Shown: positions 6,987 through 14,187 of the stretch, one piece after another
Numbering within the stretch: the first letter of the stretch is position 1
Layout of the letters: every line of letters begins with the position of its first letter
NCBI GenBank assembly: GCA_900557165.1
Contig: USRS01000048.1
Coordinates: 1 to 19,076, forward strand
DNA length: 19,076 nucleotides
Origin: an uncultured Clostridium sp.
GTDB taxonomy: Bacteria; Bacillota; Clostridia; Peptostreptococcales; Peptostreptococcaceae
Direction: 5' to 3'
The notes under the pieces: generated by a model
What the model was told of the DNA's origin: nothing
The model's database searches: none
Seen by the model: the letters and a program-made list of their open reading frames with translations, nothing else
Made by a program: the position numbers and the translations under genes

Positions 6987-8527
6987 TGAAAACACCAATT
7001 TTAAAAATGACAAACATAGTTAAGGAATTTCCTGGTGTTAAAGCCTTAGACGGAGTAAATATAGAGCTTCATGAAGGTAAAGTAATGGCTCTTATGGGGG
7101 AAAATGGTGCAGGAAAATCCACACTTATGAAAATCTTAAGTGGTGTATATAAAAAAGATGGTGGTGAAATCTTCTATCAAGGCAAAAAAGAAGATATTAA
7201 AGGTCCTAAAGATGCCACTAAAAAAGGTATTGCCATTATACATCAAGAGTTAAACTTAGTTAATGACTTAAGTATAGGAGAAAACATCTTCTTAGGGAGA
7301 GAACCTAAAAAAGGATTTAAAATCGATTTTAATAAACTACACTCTGACAGTGAAGTTTTATTAAAAAGATTAAATATAGATAAAAGCTCAAGAGAACTTG
7401 TTAAAAACCTAAGCATAGGTGAAAAACAAATGATAGAAATAGCAAAGGCTCTATCTCTCGATGCAAAAATTATCATCATGGATGAACCTACAGATGCCTT
7501 GACTGATAAAGAAGCTGATTCTTTATTTAAAGTGATAAATGAATTAAAATCTGACAATAAGGCTGTAGTTTATATTTCTCATAGATTAAAAGAAATCTTT
7601 GAAATTTGTGACTATATAACAGTTCTTAGAGATGGAAAATATGTAGGACAAGAAGAAATTGCAAATTTAACAGAAGATAAAATGATAGAAATGATGGTTG
7701 GTAGAAAATTAACTGACCAATTCCCTCGCCTAGAAGTTGAAAAAGGTGAAACTATCTTAAAATTAGAAAATGTATCTAATAAATTTGTAAATAGTATATC
7801 TTTTGAAGTTAAATCTGGTGAAATACTTGGTATTGCAGGACTTATGGGGGCTGGTAGAAGTGAACTTGCTAAAACTATCTACGGTCACTACCCTATAGTA
7901 TCAGGTACTATGATAAAAAAAGATATGAAATTAAATAAATATTTACAAATGAATCTAAAATCTTCAGTTGACGGTATAAAAAATAGAATAGCATATGTTA
8001 GTGAAGATAGAAAAGGTGATGGACTTATTCTAGACTTATCAATAAGAGAAAATATGACTTTATCTTCTCTTGAAAGAATTTCAAACTCTTTTATAATTGA
8101 TAAAAATAAAGAAAAAGAAAGAGTTAACAGTTATATTGATAGAATAAGAATAAAAACTCCTAGTATAGAACAATTAATAAAAAACTTGTCTGGTGGAAAT
8201 CAACAAAAAGTTGCCATAGCAAAAGCTTTAATGATTCACCCAGATGTATTAATACTTGATGAACCAACTCGTGGAGTTGACGTTGGTGCAAAAAAAGAGA
8301 TTTATGATTTAATAAATGAATTTAAAGCGCAAGGAAAAGCCATCATTATGATTTCTTCTGAAATGCCTGAATTACTAGGTCTATCTGATAGAGTTTTAGT
8401 TTTAAGTCATGGTCAAATAACAGGAGAATTTGATATAAAAGATGCTACACAAGAAAAAATATTAAAATGTGCAGTAAATATTAAGGAGGACAATAGGGAT
8501 GTCATCTCAGGTAAAACAACAGCCTAA
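6986..8527 (+). CDS. rbsA: Ribose ABC transporter, double ATPase
   Basis: This is the energy-coupling subunit of the ribose importer, at the cytoplasmic face of the membrane. It is 513 residues with two fused ABC domains, the normal RbsA/MglA layout. Domain 1 has Walker A GENGAGKS (38-45), signature LSIGEKQ (142-148) and Walker B IIIMDEPT (162-169) followed by DALTDKE, as in known RbsA proteins. Domain 2 has the degenerate Walker A typical of this family, GLMGAGRS (285-292), then the SEDRKGDGL motif (339-347), signature LSGGNQQ (401-407) and Walker B VLILDEPTRGVDVGAKKEI (421-439). No lesion is visible. The start overlaps the rbsD stop by one base; the 3' end overlaps the beginning of rbsC by 29 bases, and the rbsC ribosome binding site lies inside this gene. 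Its membrane partner RbsC is broken, so the ATPase may be without a transporter. Confidence 0.95.
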   Translation: MKTPILKMTNIVKEFPGVKALDGVNIELHEGKVMALMGENGAGKSTLMKILSGVYKKDGGEIFYQGKKEDIKGPKDATKKGIAIIHQELNLVNDLSIGENIFLGREPKKGFKIDFNKLHSDSEVLLKRLNIDKSSRELVKNLSIGEKQMIEIAKALSLDAKIIIMDEPTDALTDKEADSLFKVINELKSDNKAVVYISHRLKEIFEICDYITVLRDGKYVGQEEIANLTEDKMIEMMVGRKLTDQFPRLEVEKGETILKLENVSNKFVNSISFEVKSGEILGIAGLMGAGRSELAKTIYGHYPIVSGTMIKKDMKLNKYLQMNLKSSVDGIKNRIAYVSEDRKGDGLILDLSIRENMTLSSLERISNSFIIDKNKEKERVNSYIDRIRIKTPSIEQLIKNLSGGNQQKVAIAKALMIHPDVLILDEPTRGVDVGAKKEIYDLINEFKAQGKAIIMISSEMPELLGLSDRVLVLSHGQITGEFDIKDATQEKILKCAVNIKEDNRDVISGKTTA

Positions 8528-9466
8528 AAATATAGATTTAAAAGAATTTTTAATAAAATACAAAAGCTTAGTAGGTCTACTTGTTCTTATAACAATAGTT
8601 ACAATACTTAGTCCATCATTTTTAAGTACAAAAAATATATTTAATATATTAAGACAAACATCGGTAAACGGAATAATTGCTACTGGTATGACTTTTGTTA
8701 TATTAACAGGTGGAATTGACTTATCTGTTGGTTCTATACTTGCCATAAGTGGTGCAGTTTGTGCTTCACTTTTAGCATCTGGCCAAAACATAATAATAGC
8801 AGTTTTAGCTGCCTTAATAATAGGTGCTATGGTTGGATTTTTAAATGGATTTATAATAACTAAAGGAAAATTACAACCTTTTATAGCAACTCTTGCACAA
8901 TGACAATACTTAGAGGATTAACTTTAGTTTATACAGATGGTAAACCAATCACTCTTGGAAGCGGTGATTTAGCAATAAAATTTGGACAAATAGGTGGAGG
9001 TAAAATATTCGGTATACCTACCCCTGCTCTAATAATGATCTTAGTATTTGCTATTTGCGCTTTCGTATTAAAAAATACACAAATGGGTAGATACACTTAC
9101 GCTCTTGGTTCAAATGAAGAAGCTACAAAACTTTCATGATTAAATACTGATAAAATAAAAATAGCAGTTTATACTATAAGTGGTATTTTAGCATCAGTTG
9201 CAGGTATAATAATAACTTCTAGATTATTCTCTGCTCAACCAACTGCTGGTGATGGATATGAATTAGACGCTATAGCTGCTGTAGTTCTTGGTGGAACTTC
9301 TCTTACTGGTGGTAAAGGAAAAATCACTGGAACAATCATAGGTGCATTAATAATCGGTGTTTTAAGTAATGCCTTAAATATATTAGACGTATCATCATAT
9401 TATCAAATGATGGTTAAAGGTGCTGTTATCTTAGTAGCTGTACTTTTAGATAGAAAAAGTAAATAG
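8499..9466 (+). pseudogene. rbsC: Ribose ABC permease, disrupted by a frameshift and a nonsense codon
   Basis: The reading shows all parts of a ribose permease (BPD_transp_2 family), about 322 codons if repaired, close to the E. coli RbsC length. Frame one (8499-8903) gives 134 residues with the conserved TGGIDLSVGS motif, and stops at a TGA (8901-8903) after GKLQPFIATLA. One base is missing around 8897: GCA-ACA-ATG would restore the reading to frame two, which begins MTILRGLTLVYTDGKPI. Frame two runs from 8900 but is cut by a second TGA (9137-9139) after NEEATKLS, where homologues have Gly (GGA to TGA would be one change). Beyond it the sequence continues intact through QPTAGDGYELDAIAAVVLGG and SYYQMMVK to the TAG at 9464-9466. 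AAGGAGG (8483-8489) precedes the start. Decay looks recent because no other lesion is seen. Sequencing error is the main alternative, although two errors in one gene would be needed. Confidence 0.9.
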
Positions 9467-9478
9467 GAGGTAGTAATT

Positions 9479-10381
9479 ATGTTAAAAAAATTTGCTACCT
9501 TAACAATGTCACTACTTATATGTTTTTCTTTTTTAGTTGGATGTAATAAAAATAGTGATAATAATAAGAAAATAGGCCTTATAGTTTCAACATTAAATAA
9601 CCCTTTTTTCGTTGATTTAAAAACTGGTATAGAAAATAAAGCCAAAGAATTAGGATATGATGTGGTTGTTTTAGATTCACAAAATGACCCTGCTAAGGAA
9701 GTTTCTAATATGGAAGATATTTCTGTGAATAATGTTGATTTAGTTTTACTAAATCCTGTTGATTCTGATTCTGCCATAGCATCTGTCATGATTGCAAACA
9801 ATCTAGATCTTCCTGTAATAACAGTTGATAGAGCTAGTAATGGTGGAAATATCGTATCCCATGTAGCTTCTGATAATGAAGAAGGTGGAAAAATGGCAGC
9901 TAAGTATTTAGCTGAAAAGCTAGGAAATAAAGGAAATATTGTGGAACTTGAAGGAACTGCTGGATCTTCTGCCACTCGTGACAGAGGTAATGGTTTTGAT
10001 AGTGAAATAAAAAATACAAACTTAGAAATAATAACTAAACAAAGTGCTGATTTTGATAGAACTAAAGGTCTTTCTGTAATGGAAAATATAATTCAATCAA
10101 AAGGTAATATAGATGCTGTATTTGCTCAAAACGATGAAATGGCTTTAGGTGCTTTAAAAGCTTTACAAGATGCTAATATAAACGATGTATTAGTTGTGGG
10201 CTTTGATGCTACAGATGATGCCGTATCTTCTGTTTCAAAGGGCGAAATGGCTGCTACAATAGCCCAACAACCTATTTTAGTAGGAGAAAAAGCTGTTGAT
10301 TTAGCTAATAGATATTTATCTGGAGAAAAAGTTGAAACTTTTGCTCCTGTAGAATTAAAACTAATTGAAAAAATAACATAG
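9479..10381 (+). CDS. rbsB: Ribose-binding lipoprotein of the ABC transporter
   Basis: This is the extracellular substrate-binding protein that would deliver ribose to RbsC. It is 300 residues. A lipoprotein signal peptide ends in lipobox FLVGC (Cys22), anchoring it to the outer face of the membrane as expected in a Gram-positive. The periplasmic binding protein type 1 fold is recognised by VSTLNNPFF (36-44), NPVDSDS near 92-98, VDRAS (116-120), GTAGSSATRDRGNGF (159-173), AQNDEMALGA (216-225) and GFDATDDA (241-248), all matching the ribose-binding pattern. AGGAGG (9465-9470) overlaps the rbsC stop codon and gives a spacing of about eight bases. It is the last gene of the operon; its stop codon is inside the terminator stem. 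Confidence 0.95.
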   Translation: MLKKFATLTMSLLICFSFLVGCNKNSDNNKKIGLIVSTLNNPFFVDLKTGIENKAKELGYDVVVLDSQNDPAKEVSNMEDISVNNVDLVLLNPVDSDSAIASVMIANNLDLPVITVDRASNGGNIVSHVASDNEEGGKMAAKYLAEKLGNKGNIVELEGTAGSSATRDRGNGFDSEIKNTNLEIITKQSADFDRTKGLSVMENIIQSKGNIDAVFAQNDEMALGALKALQDANINDVLVVGFDATDDAVSSVSKGEMAATIAQQPILVGEKAVDLANRYLSGEKVETFAPVELKLIEKIT

Positions 10382-10403
10382 CAATCAAGCTATGTTATTT
10401 TTT
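10368..10403. terminator. Bidirectional terminator after rbsB
   Basis: A perfect 15-bp stem (AAAAAATAACATAGC and its complement, 10368-10382 and 10389-10403) encloses a six-base loop and has T-runs on both strands. The rbsB stop codon (10379-10381) is in the left arm. The convergent gene ending at 10416 can use the same hairpin. Confidence 0.9.
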
Positions 10404-10415
10404 ATATTATAAACT

Positions 10416-11210
10416 TTATTCAAGAATTTGATTATCCTCTAATTTTATCCAGCCGTATCTGCCTTCTTCATTAACTACTTTAATATATTTATCCTGCTCA
10501 TAACTATATAAACTTCTTAATTTTACTTTATCCCCTTTGGAAAGTGTATATGCTTTAACATTTCCTTTATTTGTTTCATAAACCACTATTTCTTCTTGAG
10601 CTATATATTCTTTTTCTTTAGTATTTCCAGATACATTTACTTCTTTTTTTTCTTCATCAAGTACTTCACATGCCTGTATTCTTTTATAGTTATACTCTAT
10701 ATCTATATGCTCTCCACCTAAAATTTTACTAAAATTTTCAAATATTGGAGAGTCTTCTGTACTTGCATGAGCAACCTTTATTACTCCAACTTTCTCATCA
10801 TTATTGATTAATTTTCCTTTAATAGTAAAATTATTACTATTATCTTTATTATACATAAATATATTTGTTTCATAATTCCGAGAATCATTACCCGAGGTAA
10901 TACACAACTCTTTTATTTTATCAAATTTATTAAAATCATAAATATAAAATTGTAAATTTTCTCCACCAGTATATTCATACTTTAATTCATTATTAATATA
11001 TAAATTTACCACATAATTTTCATTATCTGTTTTATATGTTTCTAACTTTATTTCTTCTAAATTTCCATCTTCATTCAAATCATAATTATAAGTTTTATTG
11101 CAATTTAATTCATATTTAGATAAATTAGATAAGAAAAAAATCTCATTAATATATTCATAATTATTGTATAGTAGTAATGCTACAATAGTAAAAATTATAG
11201 TCTTTTTCAT
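10416..11210 (-). CDS. Exported or membrane-anchored protein with C-terminal SH3-like domain
   Basis: This is a 264-residue protein of unknown function. The N-terminus (MKKTIIFTIVALLLYNN, 1-17) is a signal peptide or uncleaved anchor without lipobox. Residues about 35-150 hold a beta-rich region opening with YDLNEDGNLEEIKLETY, an acidic DxNxDGxxE loop typical of calcium-binding or FG-GAP/VCBS-like strands. The last about 65 residues (VVYETNKGNVKAYTLSKGDKV...EGRYGWIKLEDNQ) resemble a bacterial SH3 domain, which suggests cell-wall binding. A charged linker (EKKEVNVSGNTKEKEY) separates the two. The start at 11210 follows AAGGGGCG. A possible -10 box TATAAT on the minus strand (11244-11249) lies about 34 bases upstream of the ATG, just downstream of a long palindrome (11264-11316). 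The convergent rbs operon shares its terminator. The overall plan is clear; the function is not. Confidence 0.75.
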   Translation of the reverse strand: MKKTIIFTIVALLLYNNYEYINEIFFLSNLSKYELNCNKTYNYDLNEDGNLEEIKLETYKTDNENYVVNLYINNELKYEYTGGENLQFYIYDFNKFDKIKELCITSGNDSRNYETNIFMYNKDNSNNFTIKGKLINNDEKVGVIKVAHASTEDSPIFENFSKILGGEHIDIEYNYKRIQACEVLDEEKKEVNVSGNTKEKEYIAQEEIVVYETNKGNVKAYTLSKGDKVKLRSLYSYEQDKYIKVVNEEGRYGWIKLEDNQILE

Positions 11211-11263
11211 TTTAATACGCCCCTTCTGATGTCACTCTTAATAATTATATAACAATAATTAAT

Positions 11264-11316
11264 TTAATGTATCGAATTTATTTTTTTATATATAAAAAAT
11301 AAATTCGATACATTAA
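11264..11316. repeat. 53-bp near-perfect palindrome
   Basis: Left arm 11264-11290 and right arm 11291-11316 are complementary over 26 bp with a single extra T (seven versus six) and essentially no loop. The outer ends read TTAATGTATCGAATTTA. It sits directly upstream of the candidate -10 of the minus-strand SH3-like gene. It could form a cruciform or a long RNA hairpin. No flanking transposase is present, and no other copy was noticed in the window. Confidence 0.8.
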
Positions 11317-11328
11317 ACTCTCAGCAGC

Positions 11329-11400
11329 TCCGTATGTTGGTCAAGTTAATAAGTTAAAAATTACATATCATCCATAAATTAGATAATATATAATTTACTT
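11329..11400. repeat. Dispersed hairpin repeat, copy B
   Basis: This shares with copy A (2251-2345) a TCCGT-start, the exact 15-mer TCAAGTTAATAAGTT (11341-11355) and a following AT-rich imperfect hairpin (AAATTACATAT...ATATATAATTT, about 11358-11396) ending in ACTTAT where copy A has CCTTAC. Sequence inside the hairpin differs while the pairing is kept, which suggests that structure matters. It lies in non-coding DNA beside the decayed MutS2-like gene. Confidence 0.5.
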
Positions 11401-11405
11401 ATATA

Positions 11406-11454
11406 AAAAGCACCTCAATTATCAAAATTAAATTTTAATAATTGAGGTGCTTTT
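11406..11454. terminator. Strong bidirectional terminator downstream of the MutS2-like remnant
   Basis: A perfect 17-bp stem AAAAGCACCTCAATTAT (11406-11422) and complement (11438-11454) can extend inward after one mismatch, with T-rich tails on both strands (CTTTTTATAT on the minus strand). It sits just past the original stop of the minus-strand pseudogene and was presumably its terminator. Confidence 0.85.
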
Positions 11455-11472
11455 CACTTTTGAATTTTTATT

Positions 11473-12318
11473 TTATCTATTATTTTTAATTTCTTTTTGA
11501 ATTTTCTTTAAAGCTTTTTTAGAGCCTCTTTTTATATCTTTTTGCATTAATACTTATAAATTCATTTTTATAAAATTCTTCCACATTATTGAGTTTATCC
11601 ATTGATTTATGAACTATGGCAAAATCATCAAAATCAAGTAATTTAACTTTATCTCCGATCTAAAAATTTTCTAATTTAACTAAGGATACTTTTTGTAATA
11701 CTTTCTCTTTTGTTCCCATCTTATTCAAAATATCCAAAGCATTGCTATCTTATGATTTGCCAATAATAAGTTTGTATAGCGGTTCTAAGGTTTCCTTATC
11801 AAACATCGTTCCTGCATTTTTAAAATGAGGATGTTTATTGGCAATATTTTTATATGAGAAGAAAAAGTACTAGAGGCATTTTCAATACTTTGATTATACC
11901 ATATATCTATAAAAACTTTTTCAAATATACTTATTTCACTATTTTTCTTTGCTAAAATATCAAATCCACATTGTGTCATTAATGTTAAAATTCCCACAGT
12001 TTTTAAAGTTATTGTTTTTCTACATCCTCTTAAAAAATCTTCACAAGATACTAATTCTTGTGTTTCAAGTATCATTCCTTTTTCAACCTTATCAATAAGA
12101 GGATTTATGTCAAATAATCCTTCTAAAGGTACATGATTACTGTTTTCTAAAACTTTTCTTGCTTCTTTATTTTCACTTAATCTATTTTTTACTACAGAGT
12201 AATTGTTACTAGGCATTAACTTATCTATAAGGTTTTTACCTAGGGAACTTACACAATATATTTTAACTAATTATTTGACTTCATTTAATTGTAATTTTTC
12301 AAATGTTTCTAAATTCAT
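11473..12318 (-). pseudogene. MutS2-like (MutS family ATPase) gene, heavily decayed
   Basis: These are remains of a MutS2-type protein. Reading from the ATG at 12318 (after AAGGAGAT) gives MNLETFEKLQLNEVK, then a TAA at codon 16 (12271-12273), then continues in frame through EGLFDINPLIDKVEKG and ELVSCEDFLRGCRK, typical of the MutS2 N-terminal domain. Near 12008-12020 it jumps to TLKTVGILTLMTQCGFDI, the segment directly after the Walker A motif, so several hundred codons including GPNAGGKT are deleted. After DNxxSIENxxSTFSSHIK-like sequence a frameshift with further deletion near 11850 leads to NAGTMFDKETLEPLYKL. Stops follow at 11750-11752 and 11660-11662, then VKLLDFDDFAIVHKSMDKL and a last shift near 11535 to IKRGSKKALKKIQKEIKNN and a TAA at 11473-11475. 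Only about 280 codons of an expected 600 or more remain. Walker A and Walker B are gone, so the product cannot be an ATPase. Confidence 0.85.
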
Positions 12319-12330
12319 TTTATTATCTCC

Positions 12331-12378
12331 TTATTTATTAAGAAGTTTACCTACGGATGCATTATATTTATATTTCAA
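12331..12378 (-). CDS. Possible 15-codon leader peptide or gene remnant upstream of the MutS2-like gene
   Basis: On the minus strand a TTG start (12378) about nine bases after AAAGGAGA opens MKYKYNASVGKLLNK and ends at a TAA (12331-12333) that abuts the ribosome binding site of the decayed MutS2-like gene. The good spacing and the tight junction are suggestive, but the peptide is tiny, starts with TTG and is not a family I know. It could equally be the leftover of a larger gene. Confidence 0.2.
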   Translation of the reverse strand: MKYKYNASVGKLLNK

Positions 12379-12437
12379 AAAATACACTCTCCTTTATTCT
12401 TATATACTTTTATATTATCACAATAATATATTATTGC

Positions 12438-12480
12438 AAAAAAAGTGTAAAAATCAAAATAAATATGATTTTTACACTTT
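12438..12480 (-). terminator. Terminator of mop
   Basis: A perfect 15-bp stem (AAAGTGTAAAAATCA, 12442-12456, with 12466-12480) is followed on the minus strand by a run of seven T, 28 bases downstream of the mop stop codon. Confidence 0.9.
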
Positions 12481-12507
12481 CAAAATAGTATTTTATATTA
12501 TAAAAGA

Positions 12508-12924
12508 TTAAGCCATTACCATTACTTCTGTAGCTTTTACTATAGCAGTTACATCTTTATCTACTGTTAATCCTAATTCTTTTACTGCTTCACAAGTTAT
12601 TGTTGAAGATATTACTTCCCCACCTTCTAATTCAACTTTAACTACAGAGCTTACTGCACCTTCGTTTATTGCTACAACTTTCCCATTTAATTTGTTTCTA
12701 GCACTTAGTCCTTGAGGATTAGTTGATATCATTACTGATGTTGCTTTTATTACTGCTACAGCATCACAACCTACTGCTAATCCTAATTCAGCTACTGCTT
12801 CTTTTGTTATTGTTGAAGTTATTACTTGTCCTTTTGGTAATTGAACTTTAACTACATCATTTACTGCACCTTCATTTATTTCTATTACTTTTCCCACAAA
12901 TTGATTTCTTGCACTTAATTTCAT
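12508..12924 (-). CDS. mop: Molybdopterin/molybdate-binding protein with two TOBE domains
   Basis: This is a small cytoplasmic Mop-type protein expected to bind molybdate or tungstate oxyanion and buffer or deliver it for cofactor synthesis. The 138 residues consist of two tandem TOBE domains (about 2-68 and 73-137) that are clearly internal copies: each has SARNxxxGKVxxINEGAV, VVKVxL, STITxEAVxELGL and KATxVM. The start at 12924 follows AGGAGGATAT (12931-12940); an in-frame ATG 15 codons upstream lacks such a site and would cut across it. It has its own candidate promoter (12993-13023) and terminator, and lies downstream of modABC on the same strand, separated by the modC terminator. That makes it a separate transcript of the same pathway. 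Some di-domain Mop proteins bind several oxyanions at subunit interfaces; which ion is bound here cannot be read from sequence. Confidence 0.92.
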   Translation of the reverse strand: MKLSARNQFVGKVIEINEGAVNDVVKVQLPKGQVITSTITKEAVAELGLAVGCDAVAVIKATSVMISTNPQGLSARNKLNGKVVAINEGAVSSVVKVELEGGEVISSTITCEAVKELGLTVDKDVTAIVKATEVMVMA

Positions 12925-12992
12925 CTTAATATATCCTCCTAATAAAACTATTTTAAAGCATCTGCTCAAAATTTTCTATTTTTACTTCTCAA

Positions 12993-13023
12993 ATTATCTT
13001 AAAATATATTTTTTTACTTTCAA
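12993..13023 (-). promoter_or_regulatory. Candidate promoter of mop
   Basis: On the minus strand TTGAAA (13018-13023) and GATAAT (12993-12998) are spaced by 19 bases, one or two more than ideal, about 68 bases upstream of the mop start. It lies after the modC terminator, so mop should be transcribed independently. Confidence 0.5.
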
Positions 13024-13060
13024 CAAAATAATTTTATTTTTATACTTTTATTTCATTTTA

Positions 13061-13112
13061 TACAAAAAAACAACAACATCTTAATTTTATAAAATTAAAC
13101 ATATTGTTGTTT
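13061..13112 (-). terminator. Terminator of the modABC operon
   Basis: A stem AAACAACAA (13068-13076) / TTGTTGTTT (13104-13112) with an inner TTAATTTT/AAAATTAA pairing is followed on the minus strand by seven T (13064-13070 region), 16 bases past the modC stop. Confidence 0.8.
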
Positions 13113-13128
13113 TTAAAAAAATATTTTA

Positions 13129-14184
13129 CTAAAAATCAAATAAACAATTTTCATCAAATTTCACAAATATTTCATCCCCTACTTTTAAAGGTGAAATATT
13201 TTTATCTACTTCTAATTGTATTGGATCTGAATTTTTATCTTTTAAATTTTGTACATAAACTATATAAGTAAAAGAACTTTCAAAAACTTTTACTACAGAT
13301 AATTTGAATATATTTTCTCTTGAAAATTGTAGATCATTTTCAATTATCCTTATATGATGAGCTCTAATTCCCACATATTTTGCACCATCTATTATTTTTC
13401 TAGATAAATTACATTCTATGCCCCAATCTTTAGCAAATACCTTATTCTTATCTATTATATCTATTGAAGATATATTTTTACATCCAGTGATAGTTGCTTC
13501 TGTCATAGACATTGGATGTTTAAATAATTCAGATTTTTCTCTTTTATTTAGACCTAATCCTTTACTAAAGACAACTATATCATCACATATTCGATAGCAT
13601 TCACCTATATCATGGGTAACATATACGATACTTCCTTGGTAATCTTTTAAAATTTGTATTAATTCATTTTCCATATTACTTTTTAAATGATTATCAAGAG
13701 CTGAAAAAGGTTCATCTAGCAATAATATTTCTGGATTGCAAGCTAGCGCTCTTGCAAAAGCTATTCTTTGTTGTTGCCCTCCAGATAATTGATGTGGATA
13801 TCTATTTTCAAAACCTTCTAACTTCATTTTTGTTAAATGCTCTTTTACTACTTTATCTTTGTCTTCCTTAGAAAGATTTGATAATCCTATTTCAATATTT
13901 TCTTTTATTGTCATATGAGGAAATAAAGCATAATTTTGAAACAAGTAACCTACTTTTCTTTCTTGAGGTTGTAAGTTTATTTTTTTCTCTGAATCAAATA
14001 AAACTCTTCCATTTAAAACTATTCTACCTCTATCAGGTTTTACTATTCCCGCTATACATTTTAGAGTCATACTTTTCCCACAACCTGATTCTCCTAAAAA
14101 TCCTAAAACACCTTTTTCTTGCTTTATATTTGCTTTGAGATAGAATGATCCAAAATCTTTTTCTATATCTACTATTAATGACAT
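13129..14184 (-). CDS. modC: Molybdate ABC transporter ATPase
   Basis: This is the ATPase subunit of the molybdate (or tungstate) importer. It is 351 residues, the usual ModC length. The ABC domain has Walker A GESGCGKS (31-38), Q-loop LFQNYALFPH (81-90), signature LSGGQQQR (133-140), Walker B ILLLDEPFSALD (153-164) and the switch His191 (YVTHD). The C-terminal third (about 230-351) is a degenerate MOBE/TOBE regulatory domain containing GIRAHHIRI (272-280), which in homologues can bind oxyanion and inhibit transport. It is the third gene of modA-modB-modC on the minus strand, three bases after modB; its ribosome binding site (AGAGGAT) overlaps the modB end. Paired with ModA and ModB, the substrate is more likely molybdate or tungstate than sulfate. 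Confidence 0.93.
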   Translation of the reverse strand: MSLIVDIEKDFGSFYLKANIKQEKGVLGFLGESGCGKSMTLKCIAGIVKPDRGRIVLNGRVLFDSEKKINLQPQERKVGYLFQNYALFPHMTIKENIEIGLSNLSKEDKDKVVKEHLTKMKLEGFENRYPHQLSGGQQQRIAFARALACNPEILLLDEPFSALDNHLKSNMENELIQILKDYQGSIVYVTHDIGECYRICDDIVVFSKGLGLNKREKSELFKHPMSMTEATITGCKNISSIDIIDKNKVFAKDWGIECNLSRKIIDGAKYVGIRAHHIRIIENDLQFSRENIFKLSVVKVFESSFTYIVYVQNLKDKNSDPIQLEVDKNISPLKVGDEIFVKFDENCLFDF

Positions 14185-14187
14185 AAT

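Noticed and set aside
7243..7557. Open frame antisense to rbsA
   Set aside because: It is a shadow of the real coding strand; no ribosome binding site and no recognisable protein.
8507..8791. Open frame antisense to rbsC
   Set aside because: Low-complexity shadow of the permease coding strand without a translation signal.
8885..8905. Programmed ribosomal frameshift in rbsC
   Set aside because: There is no slippery heptamer or downstream hairpin at the shift point, and a separate nonsense codon follows.
8901..9139. TGA codons in rbsC read as Trp or selenocysteine
   Set aside because: Other genes here end normally at TGA or are ordinary, no SECIS-like hairpin is evident, and the first TGA also requires a frame change. 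Loss of function is simpler.
9403..9975. 190-codon open frame antisense to the rbsC end and rbsB
   Set aside because: rbsB is unambiguous on the other strand; the antisense product has no known motif and spans two genes.
11264..11316. Palindrome as the end of an insertion sequence
   Set aside because: No transposase, second terminal repeat or target duplication is visible; kept only as a palindrome.
12203..12511. 102-codon plus-strand open frame
   Set aside because: It crosses the pseudogene start, the small minus-strand frame and the mop terminator, and is rich in Leu/Tyr/Asn as expected of AT-rich non-coding sequence.
12925..13060. Molybdenum-cofactor riboswitch upstream of mop
   Set aside because: The leader after the predicted start is short, AT-rich and lacks the conserved GC-containing stems of that RNA class.
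13878..14138. Open frame antisense to modC
   Set aside because: A Leu/Phe-rich shadow of an intact ABC ATPase.
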